From the NCBI GenBank assembly GCA_028551475.1, contig CM052357.1, positions 27,177,745-27,241,744 on the forward strand: a DNA stretch of 64,000 nt, read 5' to 3'. This DNA is from Casuarina equisetifolia (lineage: Eukaryota; Streptophyta; Magnoliopsida; Fagales; Casuarinaceae). A program made the position numbers and the translations under genes. Shown in pieces: positions 1-12,230 of this stretch. The notes beneath the pieces were generated by a model. The model had not been told where the DNA came from and searched no databases. It saw only the letters and a program-made list of their open reading frames with translations. Numbering within the stretch: the first letter of the stretch is position 1; each line of letters starts with the position of its first letter.

Positions 1-1340
1 TGGAAGCAGCAAAATAATGATTGTTTCTCGGTCAGAGAGAGTGAGGGTGCAAGAAAATGAATGCTATTCTGTTTGAGTGACTTAACGGGGATCGATTTTG
101 TTACATTGTGAAGCAACATATGAAGCATATGAATATATGAGGAATGCGTCCTTCCAAATGGTAAGAAGCCTAGTATTGGACGTCTTTGTGCCTCTAAGCT
201 CTAGGATTTCAAAGTGTTTAGTGTTCTTGACCATGATGTATGTGGTATGGGGATAACTTCTCTGTTAACAATGCGAAGCTGACAGGCATTCTAAAATGGG
301 CCTCTTGAATGATTCAATCAAAAGATCTTACTTCTGATCTTTTACAGTCCTCGTGACTTAGCACTATCAGTTCAATCGAGCAGGAGGGATCCCAACAGTG
401 ATATAATAGAAAATCTAGTGAATGGGGACTGGGGACTACATGGTGAGCTATCACGATCAGATTAGTGATATGCACTTTCTTTGTCAGTGGTTCTCTGGTT
501 TTATTGACAGTTCTTTGTGGTTTCCCTTTATTAAGTCATCGGCTCATGAATTAGGAACTCAGGACATCTATAGATCCACAGGCACTAACCAGTAAAAACA
601 AAATTTCCTTCATTAAGGTAATTTTTTCTAGAAATACGATCTTCACTACTTATTATTAATTTAATGTATCTTACACTTCATCACACATGAAGACTGCATT
701 GTTAGTGTTGACCTGCATTTCAACCCTTGAAAGATGTGATATAGTTTGGAGACATTAAAAAAAAAAAACGAAAAATCTGGACCATTTAAAAGAGTGAGGC
801 AAAGAAGATAGAAAACTTTATTCTTCTGGGGAGTCTTCTTCCTGTTGTTCGTTTCAGTTTTGGAGCGTTTCTTTTGGTGCTGTACCATTTCAGTTCTAAA
901 AGTGAGGTAACTTCCTTCCAGCTTGTTGGACCTGCTTTGATGGCATAGATGGACAGTGATTAGTAAATTAATATATGCTATTACGAGATGTTCCTGGTCC
1001 ATGCATTCAATGTGTGGCGATGGGTGGTAAGCGTTGAAGACGTTTCAAGAAACTTCAGTTCTTTCTGCAAACTACATGAGAGTTCTCGAATTCTGTATAA
1101 ATTAAACAGCGACTCAGGTTCCTTCAGTTAAAATCACATCCAAAGTCATCCAGGTTGGAATTTTGTTTTTCATCATGGATATACTGCATGTTAACTCTTC
1201 TCAGGTATACAGGACCAAGGTTTTTATGGACAACAAACTTTCCTCTGTGCCTAGAATTTTGTACACTGTAGAGAAATTATAGCTTAGACTAACTTAAAAA
1301 TCGAGTTTCAAATAACAAGTATCCCCTTTGGCTATTGCAG
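1..1340. other. No gene recognised; probably 5' intron or flank of the DUF1997 gene
   Basis: No exon could be confirmed here. The first DUF1997 exon I can place begins at 1341 with an intron acceptor, so an upstream exon must lie in this stretch or left of the window. A short frame near position 31 (RSERVRVQENE) loosely resembles the start of the family domain, but a stop follows quickly and I do not call it. Confidence 0.4.
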
Positions 1341-4300
1341 GTGCTTTCTTCCGAAACTTCAACTATTGAATTTTGCAGCGGCCCCTGTGCTGGACTTGCG
1401 CGTGACCCCAACAAATACAGATTGTACAGTTGAAATGCTTTCTTGCAAGGTGAGCTTTTCTCCTCTACATAACAGTATACAAGAAAAATACGAAGAAGGT
1501 GAGAAAGGGCTTTTTGTCTCTTTCTTTTTTTTCCTTTTTTTCTTTTCAGAAAAAAGGTGGTAAGATGGAAAACCTCATTGGTTTGGCCCTGTTTCCGAAT
1601 AAAAGGGAACTAAAATTTCATATTTCCCTCACCCTTTTTAGCAACACCAAATTCATGCTTTCACCTCCCTTCCAGCAGCATCTCAGTTCAGTGGCATGGC
1701 CACCTCCAATGCCACTAACTGCATATACCAACACCACGGTGCCTTTAACAGCTTTAGTCTTTTATAACTACCTTCATGTTGCTGCCGTTACCTTTTCCAA
1801 ACATGTCATGACTACTGTAAACACGGTTTCAGTTTCCAAAATACTTGGGAACAGAAAAAAAGAGTTAAGAGGCCCGTTTCCTGCCCTTGGTAAATGCTAA
1901 ACTGGCATTCTGTTCTTATTTGGCCTTCTGATGGTGAATTACAACATGAAGACGTTCTAATAAAATGACTTACAAATCCTTTGTATAACTTAGACACAGA
2001 TTGATAATGTGAATAGCTTTTGGCTTTTTTAAATAGGATGTAACAGCCTTAAATGTGAGGAAAAGAATACCAGGATGGTGGGGATAAACTGTAAATTTAC
2101 CCTGGGAAAAGAGAAGAAAGACAACATAAACATCACGATGAAATATTACTTTGCCCAGTTAAATATGAACTTTTACATCCTACTTTTAGCTACACAATCA
2201 ATTTATCAATTTAATTGAGTGTTATGCCTTGGTCTCTTCTAAGCTGCCTAAACAGTTGGTGTGTTCTGTTTCTCCAATGAAATTTTTATATATTAAAAAA
2301 GAAAAACTGTTTGTTGAGGTTTTACAAATATGACGTGCAGTTTGAGGGTTCAGAGATCATGGAACACCAAAACGAACATTTCTCAGGTACATTTAAATCT
2401 ACTGGATATAGCTTCCAGAAAATAAATAGTTTCACTCTCACAAAATTAAACTTTAAAATACTTGAGACTTCAATTAGGTGCTTCTGGACTATGAAGACGC
2501 TTCATTAAAACATCTACAAGATCATTTCCCAAAGAAATTTTCCAATAACACTTGGACCATCACATACGGTTGACATGATTGAAACAACAAGGTTAAGTTT
2601 GCAATCAAAAAATAGGAGCCCACATCTTTTACGACCTGAAAGTCTCACCGTGTATGATAAATTGTGTATTTCTTCAAGAAAGTTACAAAAAGCTCTTGAC
2701 CAGTCATTCTTACCTACTTTTGGCTTATGATCTCTGAAGTTCACTATTTTGGGCTGTAATTATTTTTACCTAACTTCCAAAAATGATAACATTTCTTTTA
2801 TCTAATTTTCTCTCTGGACTTGCAGCACTTATGTTGAATCACATGAAATGGGAGACAAATGAAAGTGGGTCGTTTTTGGAGGCTGATGTGAGGCTGAATC
2901 TCACTCTTGAGGTTGTAATCGGTCCCTCAAATTGTGAATGCAGGCTACTTGGATCATTAATGTGTTTCCTTGTCCAATAGAAATTTGTTGCTTGTCCATC
3001 TTTTACGTCTTTGCTTCAGCTAGTTATTGAGCTAGGATGCTATCACAAGTATATGAAAGACACTACTCGTTGCTTGCAGATTTATACACGACCATTTACT
3101 ATGCTGCCTATATCAGCTGTTGAACGTCCTGGAAATGTGTAAGTACTTTCTAATTTTTTTTTTAATTGCATCTTTATCCTCTTGGAACCTATCATTTGAG
3201 CCACAAACGTATCCTCCATATTGGCAGATTAAACTTTTAAACCAGCTGCTTCTTCAACATCTTGATTCAAGAACCACTACATAAAATCAAAAAATCCTAG
3301 AGGCCAATCCAACATATCCATTGCTGCTGTGAATGGGTAACATGACCGTGATATTACACTTAAACGGTGAGACCACCATCGACAAAAATCTATTTTTAAT
3401 TAATGAGAGACAGAAGCCCCATTTTAAGTTTCATTATTTCACTAATAAAATCTAGAGAAGACATAATAGATCCTATAATTGATGTGACAAAAATATTTAC
3501 CCTGGTGGGACTACAACAATGCCAAAAATGTTCTAAAGAAAACCAAACCCAAAACTAGCGGTTTTCTACATGGTAAATAAATTGCAGATCTGGACGAAAA
3601 GCATGATGTGAACAATTCGCAGGCAGACATTCAGAAAAGAACCCTCACATTTCACATTTCACATTTCACCTTAGGTTTGTCTTCAGCATGTGTAGTGCAT
3701 ACGCTACCTAAACTGGCTAGTAAGATCCCTTGAAAATTCATGCTATACTTGAGAAAAAAGGTGGACCTGATTACATGCTGATGTAAAACAAACAAGAAGA
3801 GATCATAAAACGTATATCTGAGCTTAAATTTACTTCTCAGGAAATATTTTTGTTCCCTATTTTATATCCTTGGTTAGCAGAATAGCCTAGCATAGAGATT
3901 TTGGTCAACACAATCACATCGGTATTAGCTTCTGTACATGCCCATAGGAATTGATCCAATTTTCCATTCATTCCAGGTAGAATATATGTTTTGTGATGTA
4001 TTGTGCCGTTGTTTACAATTAAAAAAATAGAAGTGCCACGATCGATGTTTGTATTTTTAATCCTCAAAGAAGGTATCAGGAGGAATTCTTCCTGAAAATA
4101 AGTGCAATGCACATATTTTGGATGCTTATCAAATTTTAGTGAATACATTATGAAAACAGTCGACTCTCAGTCCCCCAGGATCGAAAGTTGGTCTTGAACC
4201 CTTTTGTATTCAATGCACTCTCCTGATAATATTCGAGTGGAAACTAGTTTCTGCTATTAGAAAGTACATGACTAATTAACTCAAATAGTTGCACATGCTT

Positions 4301-4756
4301 ATGTCCTGATACTAACAAGAGATTACTTTTAATAGTTTTGGATACATTTATCGAAACAAATAATAGACTAAATAGAAATCCATTTTGAGATCTGAAATCT
4401 AACAGTCCCATAACACAATTCTTAAAATGTTACACCAATGAGTTTGTTCCTAGATTGGTGTCTGGTTTGAGCTTCCTGATATTCTAACATGTGGCTGAGC
4501 TTTGCATATCATACGACCAAGAATGAGAACAATATCTGTTTGTGCAAGCTGCATCTTGGTTCTCTAGAACCTTTATTATGCTGTTTGGCTGGGGGTATTA
4601 TTCGCACCCTATTCAATGAGTGGAAGTGTCCTGACATACAGAATGGTGCAAGCTCTGGTGGATCGGCTCGTACCGTTGCTTCTGCAGAGAATACTACAAG
4701 ACTATGAAAGATGGGTTAAACAGCAAATGGATCATTTCCACGAACCTTGCGCTTGA
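1341..4756 (+). CDS. DUF1997 family protein, 3' part (5' exons not identified)
   Basis: Five exons can be joined in frame: 1341-1449, 2341-2386, 2826-2911, 3080-3138 and 4642-4756, with stop TGA at 4754-4756. All have AG acceptors and GT donors, and the phases agree. They give the C-terminal 137 residues. Recognisable family motifs are LPKLQLLNF, PVLDLRVTPT, FEGSEIMEHQN, ALMLNHMKW, IYTRPFTMLP, ALVDRLVPLLLQ and QDYERWVKQQ. DUF1997 proteins occur in plants and cyanobacteria and are thought to be plastid-associated; their function is unknown. The N-terminal half (usually with the YHISEFLSHPSG-type block) is missing, so the gene may start outside the window or may be truncated. The 1.5-kb last intron contains a decayed piece of PRMT5 on the opposite strand. 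Family recognition is from memory of AT4G31115/AT5G04440-like proteins. Confidence 0.83.
3281..3660 (-). pseudogene. Decayed duplicate of the last two PRMT5 exons and the intron between them
   Basis: Read on the minus strand, this stretch follows PRMT5 positions 15.52-15.85 kb in the same order. It matches the terminal exon (shared core around tgtgaatgggt at 3331-3345), then the intron (gaagcccc and ttaagtttc blocks), then the penultimate exon (ctggtgggacta, gccaaaaatg), then a ggca-acattcag block upstream. Intron sequence is kept, so this is a DNA-level duplication rather than a processed copy. Reading frames are broken and the acidic and aromatic residues of the PRMT5 C-terminus are mostly lost. 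It lies inside intron 5 of the DUF1997 gene, antisense to it. Confidence 0.75.
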
Positions 4757-6077
4757 CCTCTACTTACACAAGTAAATTCTCTCACCTTTTAATAATTTAT
4801 AGTTTTACTAAATGTTGAACTTTGATCCATCTCAGAAGTTTAGCTAGCAGCAACCAGTTTTTTGGTTCCAATTTTAAAATGCTAATTTCTTGTCTGTATC
4901 ATGTATTAGGCGAAGTGACGCAACATCGAAGCGTCCGAGCACATTCCTCATGTCGGCTGCTGATACATATTGCCCAATTTTATGACTACCATTTTTGAAG
5001 AGAAGCAACTAATACATCAAGAAATGTCAGTGCTCCTTTAATTGATGTAAATTTACTACAAGTTAAGGCTAAAAGCCATATTCGTCTTCCCTACAGCTTT
5101 CAAGCCTTCCAGGACAAACTGGTCAAGGGCTGACAGACCTCCAAGCCTAAAATTCTAATGGTATTTTATGCTTCATGCAATCTTATGGGCTTTGAAATTT
5201 GAGGACATATAAGGGAAGATCAAGATCGAGTACGGTAAAGCAAGGCTCCTCAAGAACAACCAAAAAATATCGCACTTCAGTAGCTATTTTACATGCGAAA
5301 TACAACCCATGCAAACTGATAGGGACATAAGGGAGGCAACGAAAGGAAGGGAAAAAAATGTTGTGAAATCAGAAAACCATAACACTGATCTAGCACACTG
5401 AGTAGTGATCTTCCTTCATCGGGGGCTTGGCCATTACACTGAACGCCCAATTTCCATCAGAAGAGTCCTGTAGAACCGATCTAAAATCAGAAAACCACCA
5501 CACACCCAGAGATATTGATTGGTAAAAAGTCGTGCATGATATAAATTCCAAAACCTCGAAAAATTCAGCAGTATAGAGTTAAAAAAGAAGAAAACCTTAA
5601 CCAAGGTAGGCGTGAGAGACACGAGAATACTTGGAGAAAAAAAATTGATCTAGAGAAGCTAGCTAAGTGTACCCCAAAGCCAAAATGAAAAGGGAATGGA
5701 ATTTCCGACAGGTTTAAAACGGAAAGCTTGAAGTAGAACAGACTTTTCTGTTATGTAAGAGCAGGAGCTATTATAACACAAGTCAATAGCAATAAATGCC
5801 CACACCTACTGCCTTGCTTCAAGTAGAATCCAAAATGCATGGCCTTCAGCTGTTATTCCTAACCTAACTTATATATTGTTCATGCCATTTCTGCAGATAA
5901 GCCTATGATTTCAACGGTAACATTAATGTTCAAACCTAAGTATTTGGGGAGCAACATTTGGACAAGGTCTGCCAAATCCCATCTAGTAAATATTCCACCA
6001 TTTAACAAGCAATGCACATAAGAAAGTTTCGAGAGAACATACTGACTCACTATCTGCACCGCAACTCAGGTTCAGCC
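4757..6077. other. Intergenic stretch between two convergent genes
   Basis: It holds the 3' flanks of the plus-strand DUF1997 gene and the minus-strand Cwf21 gene. I see no coding exon, RNA gene or mobile element here. Confidence 0.6.
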
Positions 6078-9000
6078 TCACCTCCTGGCTTTATCATCAT
6101 CACGTCTGTCATCGTACCTACTGGGTCTGTCATCTTCACGTCTGTCATCAGTCCCTCCGGCTCTATCATCTTCACGTCTGTCATCATACCTTCTGGCTCT
6201 ATCATCTTGGCGTCTGCCATCATACCTTCTGGCTCTATCATCATGTCTGTCATCATACCTTCTGGCTCTATCATCATGTCTGTCATCATACCTTCTTCTC
6301 TCTTGTGATCGAGAATCATCATACCTTGCTTTCTTGGAGTATTCCATGTGTCTCTCCCTCTCATGACGCCTATTGTTATGTTCTTCTTCCTCCCCTCTAA
6401 CCTGCCGTCTACCTCCATCCTGTTGCTCCTCATCAACCCTCTCATGCCTTCTATATTCATAATCTTCATCCCTTCTGTGCTTCCTCCCTCTATTCTCCTC
6501 TTCATATCTCTTGTGTGTTCTCCCTCCCCCAAGCTCCTCATGATCCTGGGAATCCTTTTGACTAAGCCACTGTGGTTCATCATCATAATTTCTGCCACCC
6601 GGTTTATCAGTTTCATTACTGTGGTGTCCTCCAGATCTCAGCCCTCTATGATCCTCCCCTTTCTCGCTGTCCTTCCTCAAGTATGCTCTAGTATGTGGTT
6701 CATGCTCAATTTTAGAGTCTTTCAATTGCTCCCCACTATGCTCTCTCTCTTTCACAGAATTCCGACTTCTTGACTTCAACTCGGGCTGTCCATCTTTGTT
6801 TCCATCATAAGGATCCCTCTTCCTCCTTACATCGTGACTTCTGTTGCCAGATCCATCCATAGTATCTCTCCTGGACTTTGATAGATTCTTCTCAATCTCA
6901 TCTATTGGAGAAGACTCTTTCTCAGATGGTTTGTATCTCCCTGCAATCATCTTGGAATTGGTGTCATTCTGGACATCAGAGTCCCTTTCGGTATCATACC
7001 TTCTCATTTTGTGCTTTTCCGTTTTATCATCATTATCAGTACCAGAATCGTCATCATGATCAGAATCATGCCTAGTATTTCTAAGATTTTTTTCTGTGAT
7101 TTCTGTTCTATATTTCGTGGCTTTGTCAGAATCGTATTCACTGTCCTCATCATTCATTCTGCTTCTTTTCCCATGTCTACCATTGTCACTTTTTCTGTGG
7201 TCTTTCATATCCAAGTAGGCTGTCTCTTTCCTACTTCCAGTCTGCTGGTTCCTTTGCTTGGCGGGTGGACTTCTTTTCTTTTCAACTTCACTATCAGTAT
7301 CATCAGATTCATCCTCAGAATCATGTCTTCTGCTAGTTCTTGCAGGTTCATTCCTAGTCTGAATTCGCTGCTTTGATGAGCCATCATCAAAGCCAATATC
7401 ATCATCAGAGCCATGCCTCCTAGATCTTTTAGCCTTCCCCCGCTTTTTGGAACTCTCATCATCATTATCATCGTCATCCTCATCATCACTACTAGACTCA
7501 GAAGCATAATTATCTTGCTTTCGGCTCTTGTGCTTCTTTGAAGTCCCGTGCTTCTTTGAAGTCCTGCGCTTCTTTTCCACATCAACATCAGAATCAGTCT
7601 CAGGGTCAGAATCATCACTGTCATGCACCCTGCTCTTCTTGCGCTTCTCTGAAATCTTGCGCATATTGACATTGCTATCAGAATCAGTGGCAGAATCAGA
7701 ATCATCACTGTCATTCACTCGGCTTTTCTTATAATTCTTAGAAGGCCGCTTCTTATAATCATCACTATCATCATCACTTACCCTACTATGTCTCCGCTGT
7801 TTCTTTAGAAAAGCCTTTCCACGGTCTCTGCTGCTATCTGTATCAGAGAATTCAGTTTCATGCCTTCTCTTTTTACTTGCTTCCTTCTTGTGGCGCCTTG
7901 ATTCTTTCACAGCAGCCTTTTCCTTATCACCCTTTTCAGTTTTCCGATCTTCCTCCAAAATTTTTTTCGATCTAAACTCCCTGTCCAGAAAAGAATGCTC
8001 ACGTTTCTCATAATGCTTGATATCATCACTTGGAACATTTTTCTGGCCATCTCTTGGATCATCAGTCCCTTCAGCATCTTGTTCATTGATTTCTGATGAA
8101 ACAATACCAAGAGCGGCTCTTAAGGTTTCCATCTGCTTCTCCTTTCTCGCAGCAATTTGGTGGGTCTGCGTATCTGAAAGCCTGTCAAATATGAAAGAAA
8201 AAAACTTTCTAAGATATTGTTATATATAACTACAAAAAATCATGGAAGGTGAGATAAATGCAAAACGAGCTACTTTTTTGGGAAAACGATATTTACTATA
8301 CAAAATCTGCCATTAAAATATTTCAATTGATGCACAAATGAATAGCAGATACAAAAAAATGTCATTGTAGACCATGGGCCAAAAGCTTATCTCCAGCTAT
8401 ATTGTCATTTATTGTCCGAAGAGATGAATAGAAAGCACAAGATAAAGTTCCAATTGCATATACCGGTGCTCAATATAGTACACTCTAGTGGTTGCAACTA
8501 AGACAGCCCAAGATCTCATAAATAAGTTTGGATAAACAAAGCATCAAACACGAAACTAATTACTGAGAATATTCCAAAAAGCAACTAGAAACACTTCCCC
8601 AGGAAAATCACAGCTCAAAGCCAAAATTGTGCCTCCAAAAACAAGTCGCTAAAAAATTTAAAAAAAAAAAACACATGCAACAATAAAAAATTTTGGTGAC
8701 ACGGATTCCACCAAGTATATCCTATTGGTTTATTCCTACTGTCTACGTGACATGGGAAATGTTAAAATCCAGTATACAAACAACCCAGCAATTACCAAAA
8801 ACCATAGGCAATCATGATTCTTAAACTTCAGACACTTAAAAGCTGAAATCAGAAAATTACTTGTCAGATACGGCAACCACAGCAGTTCCATCTTCTGAAG
8901 CGGCAGCTGCGGCGGCTTCCAGAGTCTTCCGGGCCTCCTCGAGCTTCTCAGCGATCTCCGCATCAGTGTAACCCTGATCCATTAGCGTATCCTGAAGCAC

Positions 9001-9213
9001 GACAAGCTTGAGCTCGATCTGACGCTTACGATCATGTTCCAGAATGTCCTTGTTGGCCTTCCGAGTGACACCAGCCATGCCCTGGTTCGCCTCGAATCCC
9101 TTGGTGTTCTCCGCGATCCTCCCAGTCTTGGCCTTGATGAAGAACTTATTACTCTGTATGTAACCATTGGTCCCCGATCCTCTGGGGGTTTGCAACCCTA
9201 TTCCATTGTACAT
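6078..9213 (-). CDS. Cwf21-domain splicing factor, CWC21/SRRM2-like, with long SR/RD-rich tail
   Basis: Two coding exons, 9213-8861 and 8181-6078, join as aa|g to give 818 residues and a stop at 6078-6080. The start [18 protein letters not shown] is the conserved beginning of SRRM2/Cwc21 proteins. Residues about 55-100 ([14 protein letters not shown] to [14 protein letters not shown]) are the cwf21 helical domain, which in yeast Cwc21 binds Prp8 in the active spliceosome. The rest is highly charged and disordered: many DSDDSD acidic-serine clusters, KKRR basic runs, and a C-terminal arginine/aspartate repeat tract. A nuclear role in the spliceosome is inferred from the family. The acceptor is typical (gacag). 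The transcript probably starts near 9.53 kb, with a 5'-UTR intron whose donor (cag|gtaact) is near 9455. Long open frames on the plus strand at 6.3-7.7 kb are shadows of this biased coding sequence. Confidence 0.92.
6081..6300 (-). repeat. In-gene minisatellite encoding six RD-rich units (33-36 bp each)
   Basis: The last 70 or so codons of the Cwf21 protein are six imperfect copies of an 11-12 residue unit of the form [11 protein letters not shown] or [12 protein letters not shown]. Adjacent 33-bp copies around 6235-6300 are nearly identical at the DNA level (tctggctctatcatcatg repeated), which suggests recent slippage or unequal exchange. Confidence 0.88.
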
Positions 9214-9227
9214 CTTGCAGCCTTTCT

Positions 9228-9236
9228 AAACCCTAA
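9228..9236. promoter_or_regulatory. Telo-box (aaaccctaa) in the 5' leader of the Cwf21 gene
   Basis: The motif lies 15 bases upstream of the ATG, in a leader that also carries a second ccctaa at 9262-9267. Telo-boxes are common near transcription starts of plant genes for translation, splicing and growth. The functional role here is inference from the motif alone. Confidence 0.4.
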
Positions 9237-9269
9237 GCAATCACAAATTCACAATCAAGAACCCTAAAA

Positions 9270-10084
9270 TTAATAGTATAGAGGTTACATTTCCTTTAGT
9301 CATTTAATTTTCCAAATTCAAAAGGAAATGAAAAGGCCACAGAATTGGACTTCTTTCACATGTTAGATCGGGATTTCATGCACACCGAGTAGAAAATCAT
9401 CGATGTCGTATTCAGTAACAAAAGAAATAAACAACAAAAAGAAACTCAGAGTTACCTGTAATGCTTGTTCCCTATCTCCGTTAGACTCGACGATGAAGTG
9501 AATGTAAAGAGGGAAAGCTGGAGCCCTAGCCTTTTAAAGATATTTTGCTTAGTAGGCTGCAGGCAACACATTGTGGGCACCGCCTCAGGCAATTCAAACC
9601 TGATACTTAATTACATTGAATGCCCTGACGGAATGGGCTTCGTTTAAGCCCGTCCCCAGCCCCCAACGCCGTACTCTTTTTTTCTTTTTTTGGGCTCTTT
9701 TTTTTTTTCCCTTTGGTTACTGAGGAGAAATTACTCTTTCGTTTTATTAGAATTATTGCTGATGGTCAGAATTTTTCTTTAAGTGAGAATGATACAATAA
9801 TATTTGCTTGCTATTTTAGGAAGAAAAATGTAAAAACGCTAAACTCAACCGTAAATTTAATTCAACTCTTAATCTAAAAGTCAAAATAGCATGAAGTATA
9901 AAAATCCTAATATATATTTTTTTTAAAGATGTTGCAATAGCAGTCTCAAATATCCAAGAAATAAAAATTATTATTGTACAAAAAAATAAAACAACCTATT
10001 ATTCTTCCTTGGCATATACCTTAATCCACATGTAATTAACTTGTATTATATAATTACATTAAGATCCAACAAATATGAAAACCC
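9270..10084. other. Leader/promoter side of the Cwf21 gene, then AT-rich DNA
   Basis: From 9270 to about 9540 this is the probable leader and leader intron of the Cwf21 gene. It includes homopolymer T runs near 9678-9710. Beyond that it is AT-rich with no exon or recognisable element. Confidence 0.5.
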
Positions 10085-12230
10085 ATTTCAATTAATTCAA
10101 AAGAGGTACTTCTTAATCTTTTTGAGAGTGTTTTTTTATGCTAAACTATGCTTCATTTAAGCCACTCAATACTTTAACCATCACAAATTGGAGTCTCATT
10201 TAGGACATTACATATTTTATGTTATGACTTACTAAAATGACAAGTTTGCTCATGCTAAAGTGACAAGCAAATTATGTATACATGCAAAAATAGCATGTCA
10301 TTGACAAGCTTCAAAACTCACTTGTATTTTTTGTTATTTTCATTATGTATTTTTGTTTTATAACTTGTATATAAATATGTTATTTAGCATTTCAACCCCA
10401 CAAACAATTGAGTTGTCATTCAATTGATACTCCCTTTATATAATAATTACAAAAGATGCAATTTTGGAATTTTTTATCCATAACACCATTTGCATCATTC
10501 TACATTGAAGAGCTATAAACATCCATCTAAATTGATTTGCATTCAAGCTCATATAGAATAAGATGTCATTTAGATAACTTGTTTTACCCATCTCACAAGG
10601 GTTGCAAGGTGTCCCTTAATATTTTATAAACCTTTTCAAAATTGTACTTTGTTCCTTTTCAATTTACTTTACCCTTTGCAAATCAAAGTCTTAGTGATGA
10701 AATTATATATTTTATTTCATGCCTTCCTAAAATGACAAATAAGTTACAAACACACATTAATAGGACATGTTGTTGACGAATTTTAGAAGCCACTTGTTCT
10801 TTTTGTTATTTCTCTACTTCATTTTTGTTTCATGCCTTGTATATAAACATGTTATTTAGCATTTTAATTCCACAAGCAATCAAATTGTAATTCCATAAAC
10901 ATTTATTTCATACAAGTTTAAAAGAGATGAAATTTTGGTGATTTTCACATGTAACATCATTTGCGTCATTTTATACTAAAATGCTACAAAATCCTCTATA
11001 AATTGATTTGCATTCAAGCCTTTCTTAAATGACATGTCATTTAGTCTCAACTTATATGTCAATTCATTTTACCTATCTCAAAAGGGGCACCCTTTAATCT
11101 ATTTAAAAACTAAGTGTTTTTTATGAATTTTCAAAATAGTGTTTCACTTAAGCTACTTCAATTTACTTTATCCATTATAATTTAGAGTCTCATTGAAGGT
11201 ATTACATATGTTATGTTATGCCTTATTAAAATAACCAAGTTCACTCACACCAAAACAACAAATATGTTACATTCACATGCTAAAATGACATATCATTAAT
11301 GAATTTCTAAAGTCAATTATTTTCTTTGTTATTTTTGCTTTATGTCTTGTATAAAAACATGTTATTTAGCCTTTTTACCCAACAAGCAGTCATATTTCCT
11401 TAATATAATTCTTACAAGGGATGAAATTTTGGCACTTTCACATATAACATCATTTGGGCCATTTTACAAAAAAAAGGCAAAAACGTCCCTCTTAATCAAT
11501 TTGCATTTGAGCCATTTTAAAATGATATGACATTTAGTCCTAACAAACAAAATAACCATTTCATAAATCTCCAAAGAGATATCCCTTAAACTTCTTGAAA
11601 ACCAAGTATTTTATATACCTTTACCAAGCCATGCTTTGTTTTACTCATTTCAATTTATCTTATCCTTTGCAATCAAAGGTTGATTTAGGACATATATTTT
11701 ATGTTATGTCTTATTAAAATGACAAGAAGTTCATTCACTCTAAAAAAATATGTAAATTATGTAAATATAGTAAAACATGTCATTGATGGATTTCAAAAAT
11801 AATTTATTTTTTTGGGTTATTTTACTTCTTTATTTTTGCTTTATGTCTTGTATAAAAACATGTCACCTAACCTTTTAATCCCATGAGCAATCTAATTGCA
11901 TGTGATGGATATTTCTTTCACATAGTTCTTACAAGAAATGAAATTTAGATGATTTTCACATGTGACATCATTTGCATTATTATACACCAAAAAGCCATGA
12001 ATATCCTCTTCTTAATCGATTTGCACTCATTCAAACTCAACAAACATGACACCGTTTCACCCATCTCACAAGGGATATTTCTGTGACTTTTTGATAACTA
12101 TGTGTTTTATAGAACTTTTTAAAATTGTTTTGTTTTACTATTTCAATTTATCACTATAGCTGTAGATGGATTACGTACAAACACTAAAAACACAAGTTAT
12201 TGACAAACTTTAAAAAGAGCTCATAGTTAC
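10085..12230. repeat. Diverged tandem array, unit about 470-520 bp, four full copies plus a partial fifth
   Basis: Two landmarks recur in the same order. One is a gatgaaattttgg / catcatttgc block, at about 10450, 10920, 11414 and 11931. The other is an aaacatgttatttagc block, at about 10370, 10842, 11350 and 11853. A third landmark (a 'cccttaat...ttttgaaaac' unit start) recurs near 10107, 10608, 11085, 11573 and 12070. The spacing is about 470, 495 and 515 bp. Copies are AT-rich, differ from one another by many substitutions and small indels, and have no long reading frame. Confidence 0.8.

Noticed and set aside
3837..4148. 103-codon minus-strand frame within the DUF1997 last intron
   Set aside because: No recognisable motif, no splice partners, and it lies in a degraded duplicated region.
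6348..7734. Several plus-strand open frames opposite the Cwf21 gene
   Set aside because: They arise from the biased Arg/Asp/Ser codons of the real minus-strand exon; composition is low-complexity.
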